The notes beneath the pieces are model-generated. The model worked only from the letters and a program-made list of their open reading frames with translations, was not told the DNA's origin and ran no database searches. Position numbers and translations under genes: made by a program. From Cryptomeria japonica (lineage: Eukaryota; Streptophyta; Pinopsida; Cupressales; Cupressaceae), in assembly GCF_030272615.1 (NCBI RefSeq), contig NC_081406.1, forward strand, positions 138,367,361-138,431,360: DNA of 64,000 bases, given 5' to 3'. The stretch's first letter is position 1; the number at the start of each line of letters is the position of its first letter. Of the stretch, positions 12,601-23,307 are shown piece after piece.

Positions 12601-13590
12601 TGTAATACCCTAAAAATGGTCATCTAAACCATGAGCCCCTAATCTCGACAACATCACCAAGGTCCTAACCAAAGGCAATTAAATCAACCTTGAGCACCTA
12701 ATTAATTAATTTCTTAATCATTAATGTCACATGGCAAATTAATCACTCTTAATTAATTAAATCATTCAAAATAAATCATTTTTAAACAATTATCTCATTT
12801 ATTTTTATTAAATATCCTAGTATATTTAATTAAATAAATCAATTTGCCATTAAATCATCAGAAAAGGAATTCATTGGGAAAAAAGAATTAAAATTTGAGA
12901 AAAGAAATCAAATGGAGATAATCTTGGAAATCAAATTAAAAAATGAAGAAAAATCTCAAAGAAAGAAATTAAAATAATTAAATCTCAAAATTGAATGAAA
13001 TAGAGAATAAATCAGTTTTTTCTGATTTTATCTTAATTTTAGTTCAATTTCCTTTAAAATTGAGAAAAGCAGTCAATCACATCAATTCACTTGGATTGTG
13101 CTTCTTCTTAAATATCTTAATCGCTCATCATCATTTGATCTCAATCATCGGTTTCTTTCTGAATTTTCTACAAATTCAAGCTCTCATCTCTCATTTAAGG
13201 ATCCTGGAGAATATATTATTATCATGTTGTTTTTTCTCTAGGTTCATTGAGATTTGTGCATTGAGATATTGCATATTTGTTAAATCATCTAGCTTAATAT
13301 TGCTTAAATCATGTTAGATTAATCTTGTATCCATCTAACATAATCTTGCATCCATGTAGCTCAATTTCATGCTCATATAGATTAAATCCTTCATTTAGGT
13401 GTTGTCTAGTCATTGGTGTTGCATATGAAATCTGAGAGCAAGACTAAACTCACATTTACTAGAATACAATAGGTCGCTTTGTGATGATTTATTGTTCATT
13501 GTTGATCGATTTACTAACCATGCATCTAATGACTTAATTGAAGTGTTGTGTATTCCAGATACAAATACATGTCTACTTTTCACACACAGG
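12601..13590 (+). repeat. 3' LTR of gypsy element (3' end approximate)
   Basis: Starts TGTAATACCC immediately after the polypurine tract. The body is AT-rich with repeated AATTAATTAA and ATTTAATTAAATAAAT words. The 3' boundary was placed near the TTCACACA at about 13588 because simple-sequence DNA follows; no target-site duplication could be matched, so the end is uncertain. Confidence 0.6.
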
Positions 13591-13596
13591 GTTAGG

Positions 13597-13925
13597 GTAC
13601 CCCCCCCAAATTACAATATTTTTTTTTATTATTATTTTTTTAAAATAAAAAAAGCTTTTTCAATACAATTTTAAAAACTTTGAATAATTTACAATAGAAT
13701 TTAAAACAAATTCACAGAAAATATATATATATATATATATATAATAAATCCGTACCGTTATAGCAAATACGTGAAAAAAAATACTCACCAAAATAGGTTG
13801 AGTTTATACTCGATTTTTATGGAAACAGCCTTCCGGACTCAATCATGATGTCCAAATCGTTGTAGGACCCCCCACCAACCCACCACCCCCCCTCCCGGCA
13901 AAAAAAAAAGAAAAAAAAAATCACC
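13597..13925. repeat. Simple-sequence and low-complexity tract
   Basis: Contains a C8 run, T- and A-rich runs, an (AT)n microsatellite of about 24 bases at 13720-13743, and C-rich followed by A-rich runs at 13868-13920. No gene is present. Confidence 0.85.
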
Positions 13926-14440
13926 TCCCCAGATCTGAAAATTGAAGCCTCCAAAATGTCTCCAAACAACTTCTCAATGAAGCCATCTAGGCTCTGATAC
14001 CATGTGATATTTTTCCAAGATTAAGAGCTCAATGAAAAGTACAATAGAGAGACAAAATAGATGATAGGAATAAACTTTATTCTATCATGATGAAATACTG
14101 ATCAACTGGATCGTCAATCAATCAATTAATTACATACAATGAATACGAGTCTGCTTATAAAGGCAAGGCTATATGGATATGAGAAACAAGGCTAGGTAGG
14201 AAATAGGTGTGGTAGGTAGGAGAAACAATAAAATATTCCACATGAGGTGGATCACTCACCGAAGGTGGAATGTAATAACAAGATAAGACCACAAAAGGTG
14301 GAAATTCTCCTACACACATTATCCCAATGTGGCACAAACATCCAAGTGTCTCATACCCAAACTATTATGATATGCATGTACCTAAGTAAACTTAAGTAAG
14401 GTATAATAATATCATACATGAATAATTAATTACACCAACA
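13920..14440 (-). mobile_element. Minus-strand copia LTR with primer-binding site, truncated
   Basis: Read on the minus strand, 14440 to 14003 starts TGTTGGTGTAATTAATT and ends AAATATCACA. It is followed at once by TGGTATCAGAGCC (14002-13990), the classic initiator-tRNA primer-binding site of plant copia elements. About 80 bases of internal sequence follow (ATGGCTTCATTG...), then the low-complexity tract. The 438-bp LTR is therefore a 5' LTR in minus orientation and the rest of the element is gone. The other LTR edge (14440/14441) abuts gypsy sequence. Only one edge is clean, so no target duplication can be tested. Confidence 0.8.
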
Positions 14441-16141
14441 CTTAGCCTTCCTCCTGATGATCATATGCCTCTTCTCATGGATAAGACTATCCTTCCTCCT
14501 AAGAATAGAGATATTATTTAGATCATAAGGAAGAATCTTTTCCTTCTCTTAAGGATGAGTCCATTCTCCCCCCCAGTGATACAAAATATCTTCCTCCTAA
14601 GTGTCAATATATTCCTCCTTCTAAGAATAAACATAAGGATAGACCTATTCTTCCTCCTCATGATGGACTTGGTCTTCTTCCTACACCTCCCATTCCTCCT
14701 TTTTATGGTGTGATTCTGCCTTCTGTATCTTACAAAGGGAGGAAACCGACCTCTCTTATCATTCAACCTAAAAGACCTTCTCTTATACATCCTTCCTTAA
14801 AAGAAGAAAAGAAGCATATACCTGATGAACCTAAGCCTTCACAACCTTCAACTAAAAGTAAACGAAACCGTTGTGCAAGAGAACGTTGACCGAGACGTCA
14901 TGTGAGTGCTCATGAACTTGCTTCTCAAACCACTTCTTCTCCCAAGACACCAACTGTTAACACAATTCCATTTGTTCAACCTTCACGTAATGAAGAAGCT
15001 CAACCTAACTCTCCAAGATGCAAAATGCTTAAGACAAATGATGGTTCAAGTTCTATTCCTATTAGAGCTCTTATTTTTGTTAATATTGATGAAGAAATTG
15101 GTGAGAATGTTGTTAATGATGAAAATGTTGATCCTAATATTTCTGATGATGAATATGAATATGTTGATGTTGACAATGATTTATCTAAATAATTTTCAAA
15201 AGCATTAATCCTAGCTCCAAGTATTAGACAAAGTGACTCATCATTAGAGCATGGTCCTTGTTTGGAACTTGTGATAGCTCCATCTACTATGCTCGATGTT
15301 TCTCCCCTTGCATGTTGTCCACATTCTCGAAATAATAATCAACAGGATCGGTGGGCAGATGATGTGATTGATTAGCTTCATTAGCACCATAGATCCTCTC
15401 TCTCTTCTCTTGCTTGTCTGTGACTTTCTTCTATTTATCTCTCCATTTTGTTATTTGGTGTCCCTAGTGTTGTCTACTTGAGGACGATGCAAAGCATTGA
15501 GATCTCTTTTAGTCTCTCCCATGTTGACTCAAAAGGCACATGTGTTCCCTTCTTCCATGGTGGTTTCCTTTCTATGGGGGATGAGGACAATTATATGCAT
15601 ATATACATACACACATTGGTTATCATAAAAAGTATACTAACTCCAGAGTTAGGTGAAACCAACTCATGTTTTGTGTTTTGTGATCATTGTCCTTTGATTT
15701 GGCCTCTCTTAGGGTGCTTATTATTGTGATAATGTGCTTGTCTTTTTGGGTGTGTCCTACATTAAAGCAGTTTCTCTCGATAAGACATGCACAATTGCTT
15801 TAACGCGGGGGAATAAACTCCGCTCAATAATTTTATCTCTTGCATATCTTGATACTTAAAGTAACTTAGCAAGCTTTATCTTTTGCTTTGTAATTTTTGG
15901 TATTTTTATTTTTATGACTCCTAGTAATAGAACCTTACTAGTTTGTAGTCATGGTTCTCTCTTTCTCTCTCTCATGATCTTCCCTTTTACCTTATCATTG
16001 AAGTTGTAAGATCCTAAAGTCCATTGTGGGCTTGGTGTATCTTGCCTCCTTGATGACTTGGTGAATTTTTTTCAATGTGAACCCTTTGTACTTTATTGAG
16101 AGTATGATTGACTTCATACTCCTACTAAAGTGGGGGCTAAA
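14441..16141 (+). mobile_element. 3' internal end of a second gypsy element
   Basis: Contains a Pro-rich/acidic C-terminal polyprotein reading (14524-15375) and a 3' non-coding region with GTCTACTTGAGGACGATGC at about 15473-15491, a type of sequence often seen downstream of pol in plant gypsy elements. A polypurine tract TAAAGTGGGGGCTAAA at 16126-16141 abuts an LTR start. The 5' part is missing, cut off at the copia LTR ending at 14440. 15376-16125 has no gene. Confidence 0.68.
14524..15375 (+). pseudogene. Pro-rich then acidic polyprotein tail of gypsy element
   Basis: One frame runs from about 14524 to a TAG at 15373-15375 with only two internal stops (TGA near 14888 in RER*PRRHVS, TAA at 15190-15192). 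The first half repeats LPP and PPSK-like words (ILPPHDGLGLLPTPPIPPF). The middle is basic (TKSKRNRCARER). The second half is acidic and asparagine-rich (NISDDEYEYVDVDNDLS) and the frame ends DRWADDVID. No enzyme motif is present. Position before the 3' non-coding region and polypurine tract makes it the C-terminal tail of a gypsy polyprotein, whose role is not known to me. Confidence 0.55.
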
Positions 16142-17200
16142 TGTAGCATCCTAAAATTGCACCCCTTTGCAATTTTGACTGCATTTGGGTCTTCACCTTA
16201 GTGTTTGCACCCCTTGGCCTAATTGAAGACCCGATTTTGCTAATACACATCACAAATGTCATGAAACTAAAAATGCACCTCATCAAGCACCTTAAGCCTA
16301 CCCAAAAATAGGGCAGGGCCATGGCGCCATACCATGGTCCTCACTAATTTGGGCCCCCTCAAAACCCAATGCAACATTTCAAATATGAGTGGGATTCTCC
16401 TCTCCTTGTCGGCTCATGTCGAAAAATTAATCATTTTTCTCGACGGGCATGTATATAAAGAGGATTTCCCCTCTCATTTAAACATCCAAATTCATAAATC
16501 GAGCATATAATATACACACGAGAGGAAGCATTCAAGAGCAATTGAGCATTTTTCAGTCTTCCTTCAAGCCTTAGAGTAGCAATAAAGTCAATATTCAAGC
16601 ATTGAAGAATACATCATTCATCCTACTTTGTTGAAGACTTCATAAGCCCTAATTCCACGCGGAGTCAAGAAAAAACTTCACAAGGAGGTATCGTCATTCA
16701 ATTTTCAGCCATAATTCAACATCTCCCTCAAAAGGAGAATATTTCCTTACATTTATTTCAATTTCATGGTTAATTCTAAAACAATGGTTTGACCTAAGGC
16801 AAGCCCTTATTCCCAACCTTTTTCCCCTTCTTTCTATGTGCAGGAAACATGTACAAAGTTGTACTCTTCAGAATAAGCTTCATTCATAGAGAGGAATCAA
16901 TCCTTTGTGACATGCAAAAAGTTTGGACGACCGTTGTGATGCATGTCTCAAATTTTTAGGAGCTTTTTTGAGGGTCATATCTAACTTGGCTTATACTACT
17001 CTGATCTAGGTGCAAGCAAAAATCCTGCATCTGTAGCTCACTATTTTCTCAATTTTACCTTCATTTTTTAGCACTTTACATTAATTCAACATTTCAACTT
17101 ACAAAAGAGAAGAAAAACTCCACAATAATTAATCAATCCATTCAATATTTAGTGCTTATCTAATTTGTGACCGAATCTAGTGGATTCCCTCCCCTCTTTT
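16142..17200 (+). repeat. 3' LTR of the second gypsy element (end approximate)
   Basis: Begins TGTAGCATCCTAAAATTGCA directly after the polypurine tract. A TATA box TATATAAAG at 16452-16460 marks the likely U3/R transition. The 3' edge lies somewhere before the copia sequence at about 17216 and could not be fixed because no target duplication was found. Confidence 0.6.
16452..16460 (+). promoter_or_regulatory. TATA box in LTR
   Basis: TATATAAAG in the LTR that starts at 16142, about 310 bases from its 5' end, followed by a pyrimidine-rich stretch. Position is typical for an LTR promoter. Confidence 0.55.
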
Positions 17201-17215
17201 GAATGTAAAGGTTTT

Positions 17216-18089
17216 TTTTTAAGCGAAATTGATTTGGTGATTTCTCCCTTCTATGTTGCAAATTGCCAAATCAAGTTTCCCCCCTTAAACAGACCATATA
17301 GGGACTTGACAAGTTTGTATACCTTGTCTACTTTATTAGATGCAATATAACCCTCTGATTGGTTCATATAGACCTCCTCCTTAAGGTCTCCATTAAGAAA
17401 TGCACTTTTTACATCCATTTGATACAATTTCTATTCAAATTGTGGAGCTAAAGCAAAAATCACTCTAATTATTTTAATTTTTGCTATGGAAGTAAGTGTT
17501 TTCTCATAGTCTATCCCTTTTTTCTAGGCATAACCCTTGGCTACAAGTCTAGCCTTATGTTTATCTATACTACTTTTTTCTTTATATTTAGTCTTAAATA
17601 TCCACTTACATCCAATTGCTTTCTTATGAGGTGGTAGATCAACAAGCTCCCAAGTGTTATTTATTTTTTCATCAAAAATTGATACTTTGCATTCATAGCC
17701 TTTTTCCAAGGCTTTGATTCTAGTGCTTCCTAAACATTATATGGTTCAAAATTATCAACAACTAAAGTCATTGATGCTAGATTTGCCTCATTGCGAGCCA
17801 TGTTGGGAGTCCTTGGACCTGAAGTTGAAGTGTTTGGAACTCTATAAAGCTTTGCATCATGAATGATACTAGTTTACCACTTAGGCATAGGTCTAGTGAT
17901 ATTTGTGGGTGTTGAATTAGATTGACTATCAACATTCCCATGATTTTTCGCATCCATGTTCAATATAAGAGCACTATCTTTAGTAGGTGATGATGTGAGA
18001 GGATAACATGACTCGCTCTTCTCATCAAAAATTACATCTCTACTAATGCATATCTTCTTTGTGTTGGGATCATCCAACACATTCAACTC
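17216..18089 (-). pseudogene. copia integrase tail and reverse transcriptase fragment (left arm)
   Basis: Minus-strand copia polyprotein fragment. From 18089 downward it reads the integrase end (LDDPNTKKICISRDVIFDEK), the linker PNTSTSG...NMARNEANL, then the RT start NNTWELVDLPPHKKAIGCKW and KHKARLVAKGYA (17524-17709). [19 protein letters not shown] and [12 protein letters not shown] follow near 17290-17430. Stops after PKW, NV and GYA show decay. Bases 17757-18060 are duplicated in inverted orientation at 18090-18371, forming a large imperfect palindrome. The catalytic YVDD part of RT is absent because the fragment ends before it. Confidence 0.8.
18061..18080. repeat. Small palindrome at the centre of the inverted duplication
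   Basis: GTGTTGG and CCAACAC form a perfect 7-bp stem around a 6-base loop. It lies in the 29-base spacer between the two arms (left arm ends 18060, right arm starts 18090), so a single strand could fold into one long hairpin with this loop at the tip. Confidence 0.8.
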
Positions 18090-18371
18090 AAAGAAGATAT
18101 ACATTAGTAGAGATGTAGTTTTTGATGAGAAGAGTGAGTCATGTTCTCCTCTCACATCATCACTTGCTAAAGATGGTGCTCTTATATTCAACTTGGATGG
18201 GAAAAATGGTGGGAATGTTGATAGTTAATCTAATTAAATACCCACAAATGTCATAAGACCTATGTCTAAGTGGTATACTAGTATCATTTGTGATGCAAAT
18301 CTAGAAAGAGTTCCAAACACTTCAACTTCAGACCCAATGACTCACAACATGACTTGCAATGAGGTAAATCT
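18090..18371 (+). pseudogene. copia fragment, inverted copy (right arm), split by insertion
   Basis: Plus-strand copy of the integrase-tail segment: SKKIYISRDVVFDEKSESCS, then KWYTSIICDANLERVPNTST. It matches the reverse complement of 17757-18060 along its length with scattered substitutions, so the duplication is old. The match stops at 18371, where a copia element was inserted, and resumes for about 23 bases at 24161-24183 (beginning AACATTAATGAGTTTAGTTG). That continuity proves the copia element landed inside this arm after the inverted duplication formed. Confidence 0.85.
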
Positions 18372-19268
18372 TGTTGGGAAAATGGTGTCTCAACCTTGCA
18401 TTTACATGAGGTTACTATTTATAGTAATTTTTCATTTGAGAACAAAATGGTGCAAAATTCTCCCCAAAGCTTCAGATTGGATAGATAAGAATGCCGATAA
18501 ATTTTCATCACAAGATCTTAACTATTTTTGAAGATATTAAAGTTTCCATTTTTGAAGGGTGCGATGAAAGGTTTAAATTTAATTTTAAAGAATTTAGACC
18601 CTCCAAAATACCCTGAAAAGTGGGTGTAACCAATGTAGTGGGTTATGAGGTGATAGAGAACTTCATGAGACTTTTGACACATCAAACGGTTCGTCAATTG
18701 GTCATCTAGCTCACAAGTTATGGTCTCCGGAAGTTTGGACTTCCGAAATAAAAATATAAAATGCTTCAGACACATAAATGAGTTGTAAAAGGGAGGGATA
18801 CGTGTTTATGTGTGTTTTGACACATCGCATGACATCTAGAATGGAGATAAGGTCAGCTCTACTTTTTTGGGTGGTTTTAGCCCTTGGTTTTGTAATACCA
18901 TTGGATGATTTCTTGTATTGTATCTCCTATATATGATGTGTGTGAGATAGAGGTTGTGTGTGAGAGTCTTATAACTATTGAGTTACCTTTGAATATCTGA
19001 TTAGTGGTACTCCTATGAAGAGTTTTCTCTACAAGTATATTGTAATCTATTATTGATTGCTAAATAATATATTGAGTTTCTTTTGGAGTGTGGGGTTTTT
19101 CTCCTGAAAGGGTTTTCCCCATGTAAATCACTATGTTTGTGGTATGCAAGATATTATGTTTATTTTTGTTAAGTTTTTGTAACTGTTGTCATGATCTGTA
19201 AAATTTTTTGCATTACCCTCCTCTCAAGGTTAGTGTAGTAAGTTGTTTTGCTACTTAATTTCCTTACA
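18372..19268 (+). repeat. 5' LTR of copia element
   Basis: 897 bases from TGTTGGG to CTTACA. A TATA-like TATATAT at 18928-18934 is the probable promoter. Differs from the 3' LTR by substitutions and several small indels, among them sequence around 19022-19034 absent from the 3' copy. Confidence 0.93.
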
Positions 19269-19269
19269 A

Positions 19270-19287
19270 GTGCTATTAGAGCCTGAT
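19270..19287 (+). promoter_or_regulatory. Degenerate copia primer-binding site
   Basis: GTGCTATTAGAGCCTGATC just after the 5' LTR is a mutated form of TGGTATCAGAGC, which pairs with initiator methionine tRNA in plant copia elements. Confidence 0.75.
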
Positions 19288-19393
19288 CACCTTTGGTTTT
19301 AGTTGTGGGTTGTTGGGTTTTTTGAACTAATCCAGATCTGAGTAGGAGCTTGTGCAAAAGATATTTTTTGATCTTGTTGCAGGAATTTTTAGA

Positions 19394-20171
19394 TGGCAAG
19401 TTCATCAGGGAGAATAGAGGTGGTGAAATTTTCTAGAAATAATGTTGAGATGTGGAAGCCGTAGATGGAAGATATGCTAATAGATCGAGATCTGTGGGAT
19501 GTTGTTCATGTGAATGTCTCAAGACTCTCAAATCCTACTACAGTTGCTCAATATAATGTTATGGACCATAAAGCCAAGGGTCTAATAAGATTGTGCTTGA
19601 CAGACTCTATTTTGATCAATGTCCATGAAGAGAACACTGCAAAGAAGTTATGGACTAAGCTTGGTGAAATGCATCAAGCAAAATATTTATTGAATTAGAT
19701 TTTCTTTAAGGAAGAAATTATATTCCTTGAGAATGGAAAAGGATGAATGGATTTCAAACCACCTGAAAGCATTTAATATGTTAGTGGCTTAATTGGTATT
19801 TGTTGGTGTTAAGATGGATGAAGAGGAGAAATGTCAGATCTTGCTTTGTTCTTTGTCTGATTCATGGGATTCTCTTGTTATGACCATCAATAGTACTTAT
19901 GTTGTTTTGAAGTTTGAAGATGTGGTGGGTCAGAAGAAGGTATCAATTAGTTTGAAGGAAGCCCTAAATATTCGTGGAAGATCTAAGGAAAAAGGCAAGA
20001 ATATTGAGAAGCGCAATAAGTCCAAATCTAGAGGGAGATCAAAATCTCCTGGAATGTCCAAAGTCATTTGCTAGAATTGCGGTAATTCAGGTCAAATTTG
20101 TAAGGACTGTAAAGAAGAAAAGAAGTTTGATTCTAATTCTAAGTCCGAGAAGGAAGATGGTGATGCATTAG
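19394..20171 (+). pseudogene. gag: copia gag with zinc knuckle
   Basis: Starts with ATG at 19394 (MASSSGRIEVVKFSRNN). It then gives the copia gag block MEDMLIDRDLWDVV, KAKGLIRLCLTDSILINV and TAKKLWTKLGEMHQAK, followed by VGVKMDEEEKCQILLCSLSD from about 19800. A basic region (RGRSKEKGKNIEKRNKSKSR) precedes a nucleocapsid knuckle near 20072-20115 reading C-x-x-C-G-N-S-G-Q-I-C-K-D-C, in which Gln stands where His is normally found. A stop replaces the residue in KP*MED (19462-19464), another follows YLLN at 19696-19698, and frames shift around 19700-19790. Broken, identity certain. Confidence 0.88.
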
Positions 20172-21365
20172 TTTCAACTTTGGCTACTCATGTAGGTAAT
20201 GATGTATAGTTAATTGACTCAAGTGCATCTTTTCATGACTTCTAATAGAGATTGGTTTTCTGAATATGAAGAATTTAATGGAGGTAAGGTGTGCTTGGGT
20301 GATGATTCACATTAAAATATTGTTGATTGTGGTAAAGTTAGACTTAGGTTTCTTGACAGTAGAATAAAAAAGGATTAGCAGTGTTCTGCATATCCCTGGT
20401 TTAAAACAAAATTTATTATTTGTGAGCAAACTGATAGATGCAAGATGTAGGTGTCAAGTTCAACACTTTGTATAAGCTAGAGGCATACACTATTGAGTGT
20501 AATAGCACTTCTATAAAAGTAAATTCATGGATAATTCATCAAAAGATTTGAAGGTTTCACCTTCAGTGGATGGACATGGCTTTTGGGTACCTAAGGGTGC
20601 TCTTTCTTCTAAATAAAACTTACCTGCAGATAAGATTATGTTATGGCAGCAGACTCTTTGCCACATTGGAGAAAAGGGTCTAAGGACCTTGAAAAATTAA
20701 AAACCTTGTTGAAGGTTTGAATGTTTGTAATCTTGACTTTGATTTTTGCGAGCATTGCATTTAAATAAAATAGCATTCAGTTTTACTCGAGTTCTCGTAA
20801 ATCTTGTGGTGTTTTGGATCTTCTTCATTCTGACATGTTTGGTCTTGTAGACGTTCCTTCCATTGGAAAATCCACATATTATGTTTCATTTATCGACGAT
20901 TTTAGTAGAAGGATATGGGTATACTTTCTAACAAGTAAATATGAAGTTTTTTGTCATTTTAAATAATTTGAAGCAATGGTTGAGTTGTAGACTGGAAAGA
21001 AAATGAAATGTTTGAGGATCGATAATGGCAATGAATTTTGCTCTAATGATTTTGATAGATTATGTAAAGATTGTGACATTAACAGACATAAGATAACTCT
21101 ATATTCTCCACAACATAATGGAGTTGTAGAAAGAACGAACATGACGTTGATGGAGAAGGCTAGGAGTATGCTGAGTGGTGCTGGTCTAAAACAAAAATTT
21201 TGGGTTGAAGTTGTTGCCACTGCTTGCAACCTGATTAATAGGTCTCTTACATCAACTCTTGTTGATAAAATGCCTATGGAAGCATGGTCGGGTCATAATC
21301 CTTCATTGAGACATCTTAGAGGTTTTGGTTGTGAGGCATATGCACATGTGCCAAAGGAGAAGTAA
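20172..21365 (+). pseudogene. copia protease and integrase
   Basis: A protease remnant LIDSSASFH at about 20210-20235 has DSS where DSG is expected. A gag-pre-integrase remnant WQQTLCHIGEKGLRTLKN lies at about 20645-20700. The integrase core follows as LLHSDMFGLVDVP, YVSFIDDFSRRIWVYFLTS (about 20880-20935), then KCLRIDNGNEFCSNDFDRL and YSPQHNGVVERTNMTLMEKA in the frame 21003-21365. The acidic residues of the integrase triad can be placed in HSD, DNGNEF and VVERTN. Several frame changes and stops lie between 20240 and 21000, so no functional enzyme remains. Confidence 0.85.
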
Positions 21366-22650
21366 ACAAAGTTGGAGAACAAGGCCATAAAATGTATCTT
21401 AATCAGTTACAGTTATGGTGTGAAAGGATACAAGCTTTGGTACCTTGTTGCACAAAAGGTAATTCATAGTAGAAGTGTTATTTTTAAAGAAATTAAGTTT
21501 CCTTTTGTTACATTGCAACCAAAATAGACTAAAGAGGAAGATGTGATTCAATTCCCTGCTACGCCTAAAATAGTTGAATTGAAACCACTTGACATGCAAG
21601 AAGTTGAGGAGAGCTCATCTAGCTCTGAATATTCAAAAAAGGAGGAAGAACTTCCAACTCAACTTGTTTGAAGGTCTACAAGACATAGACAACCACCTGA
21701 TGATTCGAGATGTATTTTTGTTTTGAATCCTAATGTTGATGAATCTAGATCTATAGAAGAGGTATTAGGTATGAATGATGCAAAATACCAGAAGGTTGCT
21801 ATAGAAGAATAAATGTTAGCTTTGAAAAAGAATGATACATGAGATCTTATACCATTGCTTGAAGGATGAATCCCTACTCATTGTAAATGGGTGTTCAAGA
21901 AAAGGATTTGTTTAGATGGAGGAATTGAGAAGTATAAAGCAAGGTTGGTTGCAAAAAGCTACTCTCAGGTTGAGAATGTTGATTATGGTGAGATATTTTT
22001 TCCTATTGCAAAGATGACATCCACTAGTTTTTTGCTTTCTATTGTTGTTTCTTATGATTTAGAAGTTGACCAAATGGATGTGAAAACTACTTTTCTTCAT
22101 GGTGATTTAAAAGAAGATATTTATATGACATAGTCAAAGCACTATGTGGTGAAAGGTAAAAGTAGTTTGGTCTATAAATTAAAGAAATCTTTGTATGGCC
22201 TCAAACAAAGTCCTAGGATGTGGTACTAGAAATTTGAGATATATGTTTTGAGTTTGGGATTTGAACTTTCTAAATCAAATTACTATGTTTATTATAAATC
22301 TGATGGTGATCATTTCACGTACATTACATTATAGGTTGATGATATGTTATTCATTGGTAAAGGGAAAGGTATGATTTCAGAACTAAAGTTTCAGCTTGTT
22401 GCTAAATTTGAAATGAAACATCTTGGTGCAACGAAACACATTCTTGGGATGAAAATTAAAAGAGATTGAGTGAATAGAAAGCTATGTCTAGGCCAGAGTA
22501 AGTATTTGAATTCAGTTTTACGAAGGTTCAACATGTAGGATTGTAGACCATTATGTGTTCCCTTCACATTTGGAACGAAATTAGCTACTTTAAATTATGT
22601 ATGCTATGGTTTGTACTAGACCAAACATTGCCCAAGCAGTGGGAGTTCTT
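21366..22650 (+). pseudogene. copia reverse transcriptase
   Basis: After the integrase tail (KGYKLWYLVAQKVIHSRSV) and a Ser/Glu-rich linker, the RT reads HCKWVFKKRICLDGGIEKYK, ARLVAKSYSQVENVDYGEIF and DVKTTFLHGDLKEDIYM, then SLVYKLKKSLYGLKQSPRMW. The active-site block is TL*VDDMLFIGKGK near 22330: the tyrosine of YVDD is replaced by TAG. Other stops occur at 21528, 21812, 22132, 22230 and 22469. Together these show long relaxed selection. Downstream sequence continues to FGTKLATLNYVC before frames are lost. Confidence 0.88.
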
Positions 22651-23253
22651 TCCAAATGTATGTCTAATCTTGGTAGAGTTCATTGGGATGCAGTCAAAGG
22701 AGTCTTCAAATGTTTGAAGGGTACCTGAAAGTATTCTTTGTGTTATCATGGTAATTTGGCCGGAGATGCGATTTCCCTTGATATTCATGGTTATGTGGAT
22801 TCAGATTGGGCAGGTAATATTGATAGCAGAAGATCCGTCGGTGCTTATGTGTTTACTTTATTTAGTGGTGCAATTAGTTTGATGAGTAAGCAATAAGTTG
22901 TGGTTGCATTTTCCACTATGGAAGCAGAGTATATGGTAGCTACTCATGCTTGTAAAGAAGCCATTTGGCTTAAGAGACCGTGTTCAGATATTGGAATAAA
23001 ACAAGGTGCAATGACAATTTATTGTGATAGTCAGAGTATATTCTGCCTAGCTAAGAACCCGACATTTCATGCTCGGACCAAACACATTGATTTTCAGTAT
23101 CATTTTTTCAAATATATGGTCGAAGATGACAAGGTGAAGTTGGTTAAGGTAGAGAATTTGATGAATGTTGTCGATTATTTAACTAAGGTTGTGAACACAA
23201 TGAAGTTCATATGTTGTTCGAAGTCTATGGGCCTCATGGCCCCTAGCAATTAA
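22651..23253 (+). pseudogene. copia RNase H
   Basis: The C-terminal RNase H is best seen in the frame 22900-23253: MVAFSTMEAEYMVATHACKE, then IYCDSQSIFCLAKNPTFHAR and TKHIDFQYHFFKYMVEDDKV. Upstream, DSDWAGNIDSRRSVGAYVFT is readable at about 22798-22860. The catalytic acidic residues D (DSDWAG), E (TMEAEY) and D (CDSQS) are all present. The frame is interrupted between SKQ (22894-22896, TAA) and VVAFST. It ends MKFICCSKSMGLMAPSN with a TAA at 23251-23253, shortly before the polypurine tract. Confidence 0.88.
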
Positions 23254-23296
23254 TTTATTAAGTAGATACTCCCTTTGCTCTTGCAAGGTGTTCGAC

Positions 23297-23307
23297 AAGT
23301 GGGAGAA
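23297..23307 (+). promoter_or_regulatory. Polypurine tract of copia element
   Basis: AAGTGGGAGAA directly precedes the 3' LTR. This is the usual plus-strand primer sequence of plant copia elements. Confidence 0.85.

Larger units (their letters stand above)
5077..13590 (+). mobile_element. Tat-like Ty3/gypsy retrotransposon, decayed, no integrase
   Basis: In order: gag (5077-6795), aspartic protease (to about 7280), G-patch (about 7850-8000), a charged linker, reverse transcriptase and RNase H (8979-10964), a long 3' non-coding region, a polypurine tract and a 3' LTR from 12601. The LNKACPKDDFPLP motif in the RT and the gag sequence EIPKFDKCDKNADPQDHVR match the plant Tat/Ogre branch. Coding ends at about 10964, where the second RNase H and integrase of that branch should follow, so they have been deleted. 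Stops and frame changes occur throughout and no 5' LTR is recognisable. It could not move by itself. Confidence 0.85.
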
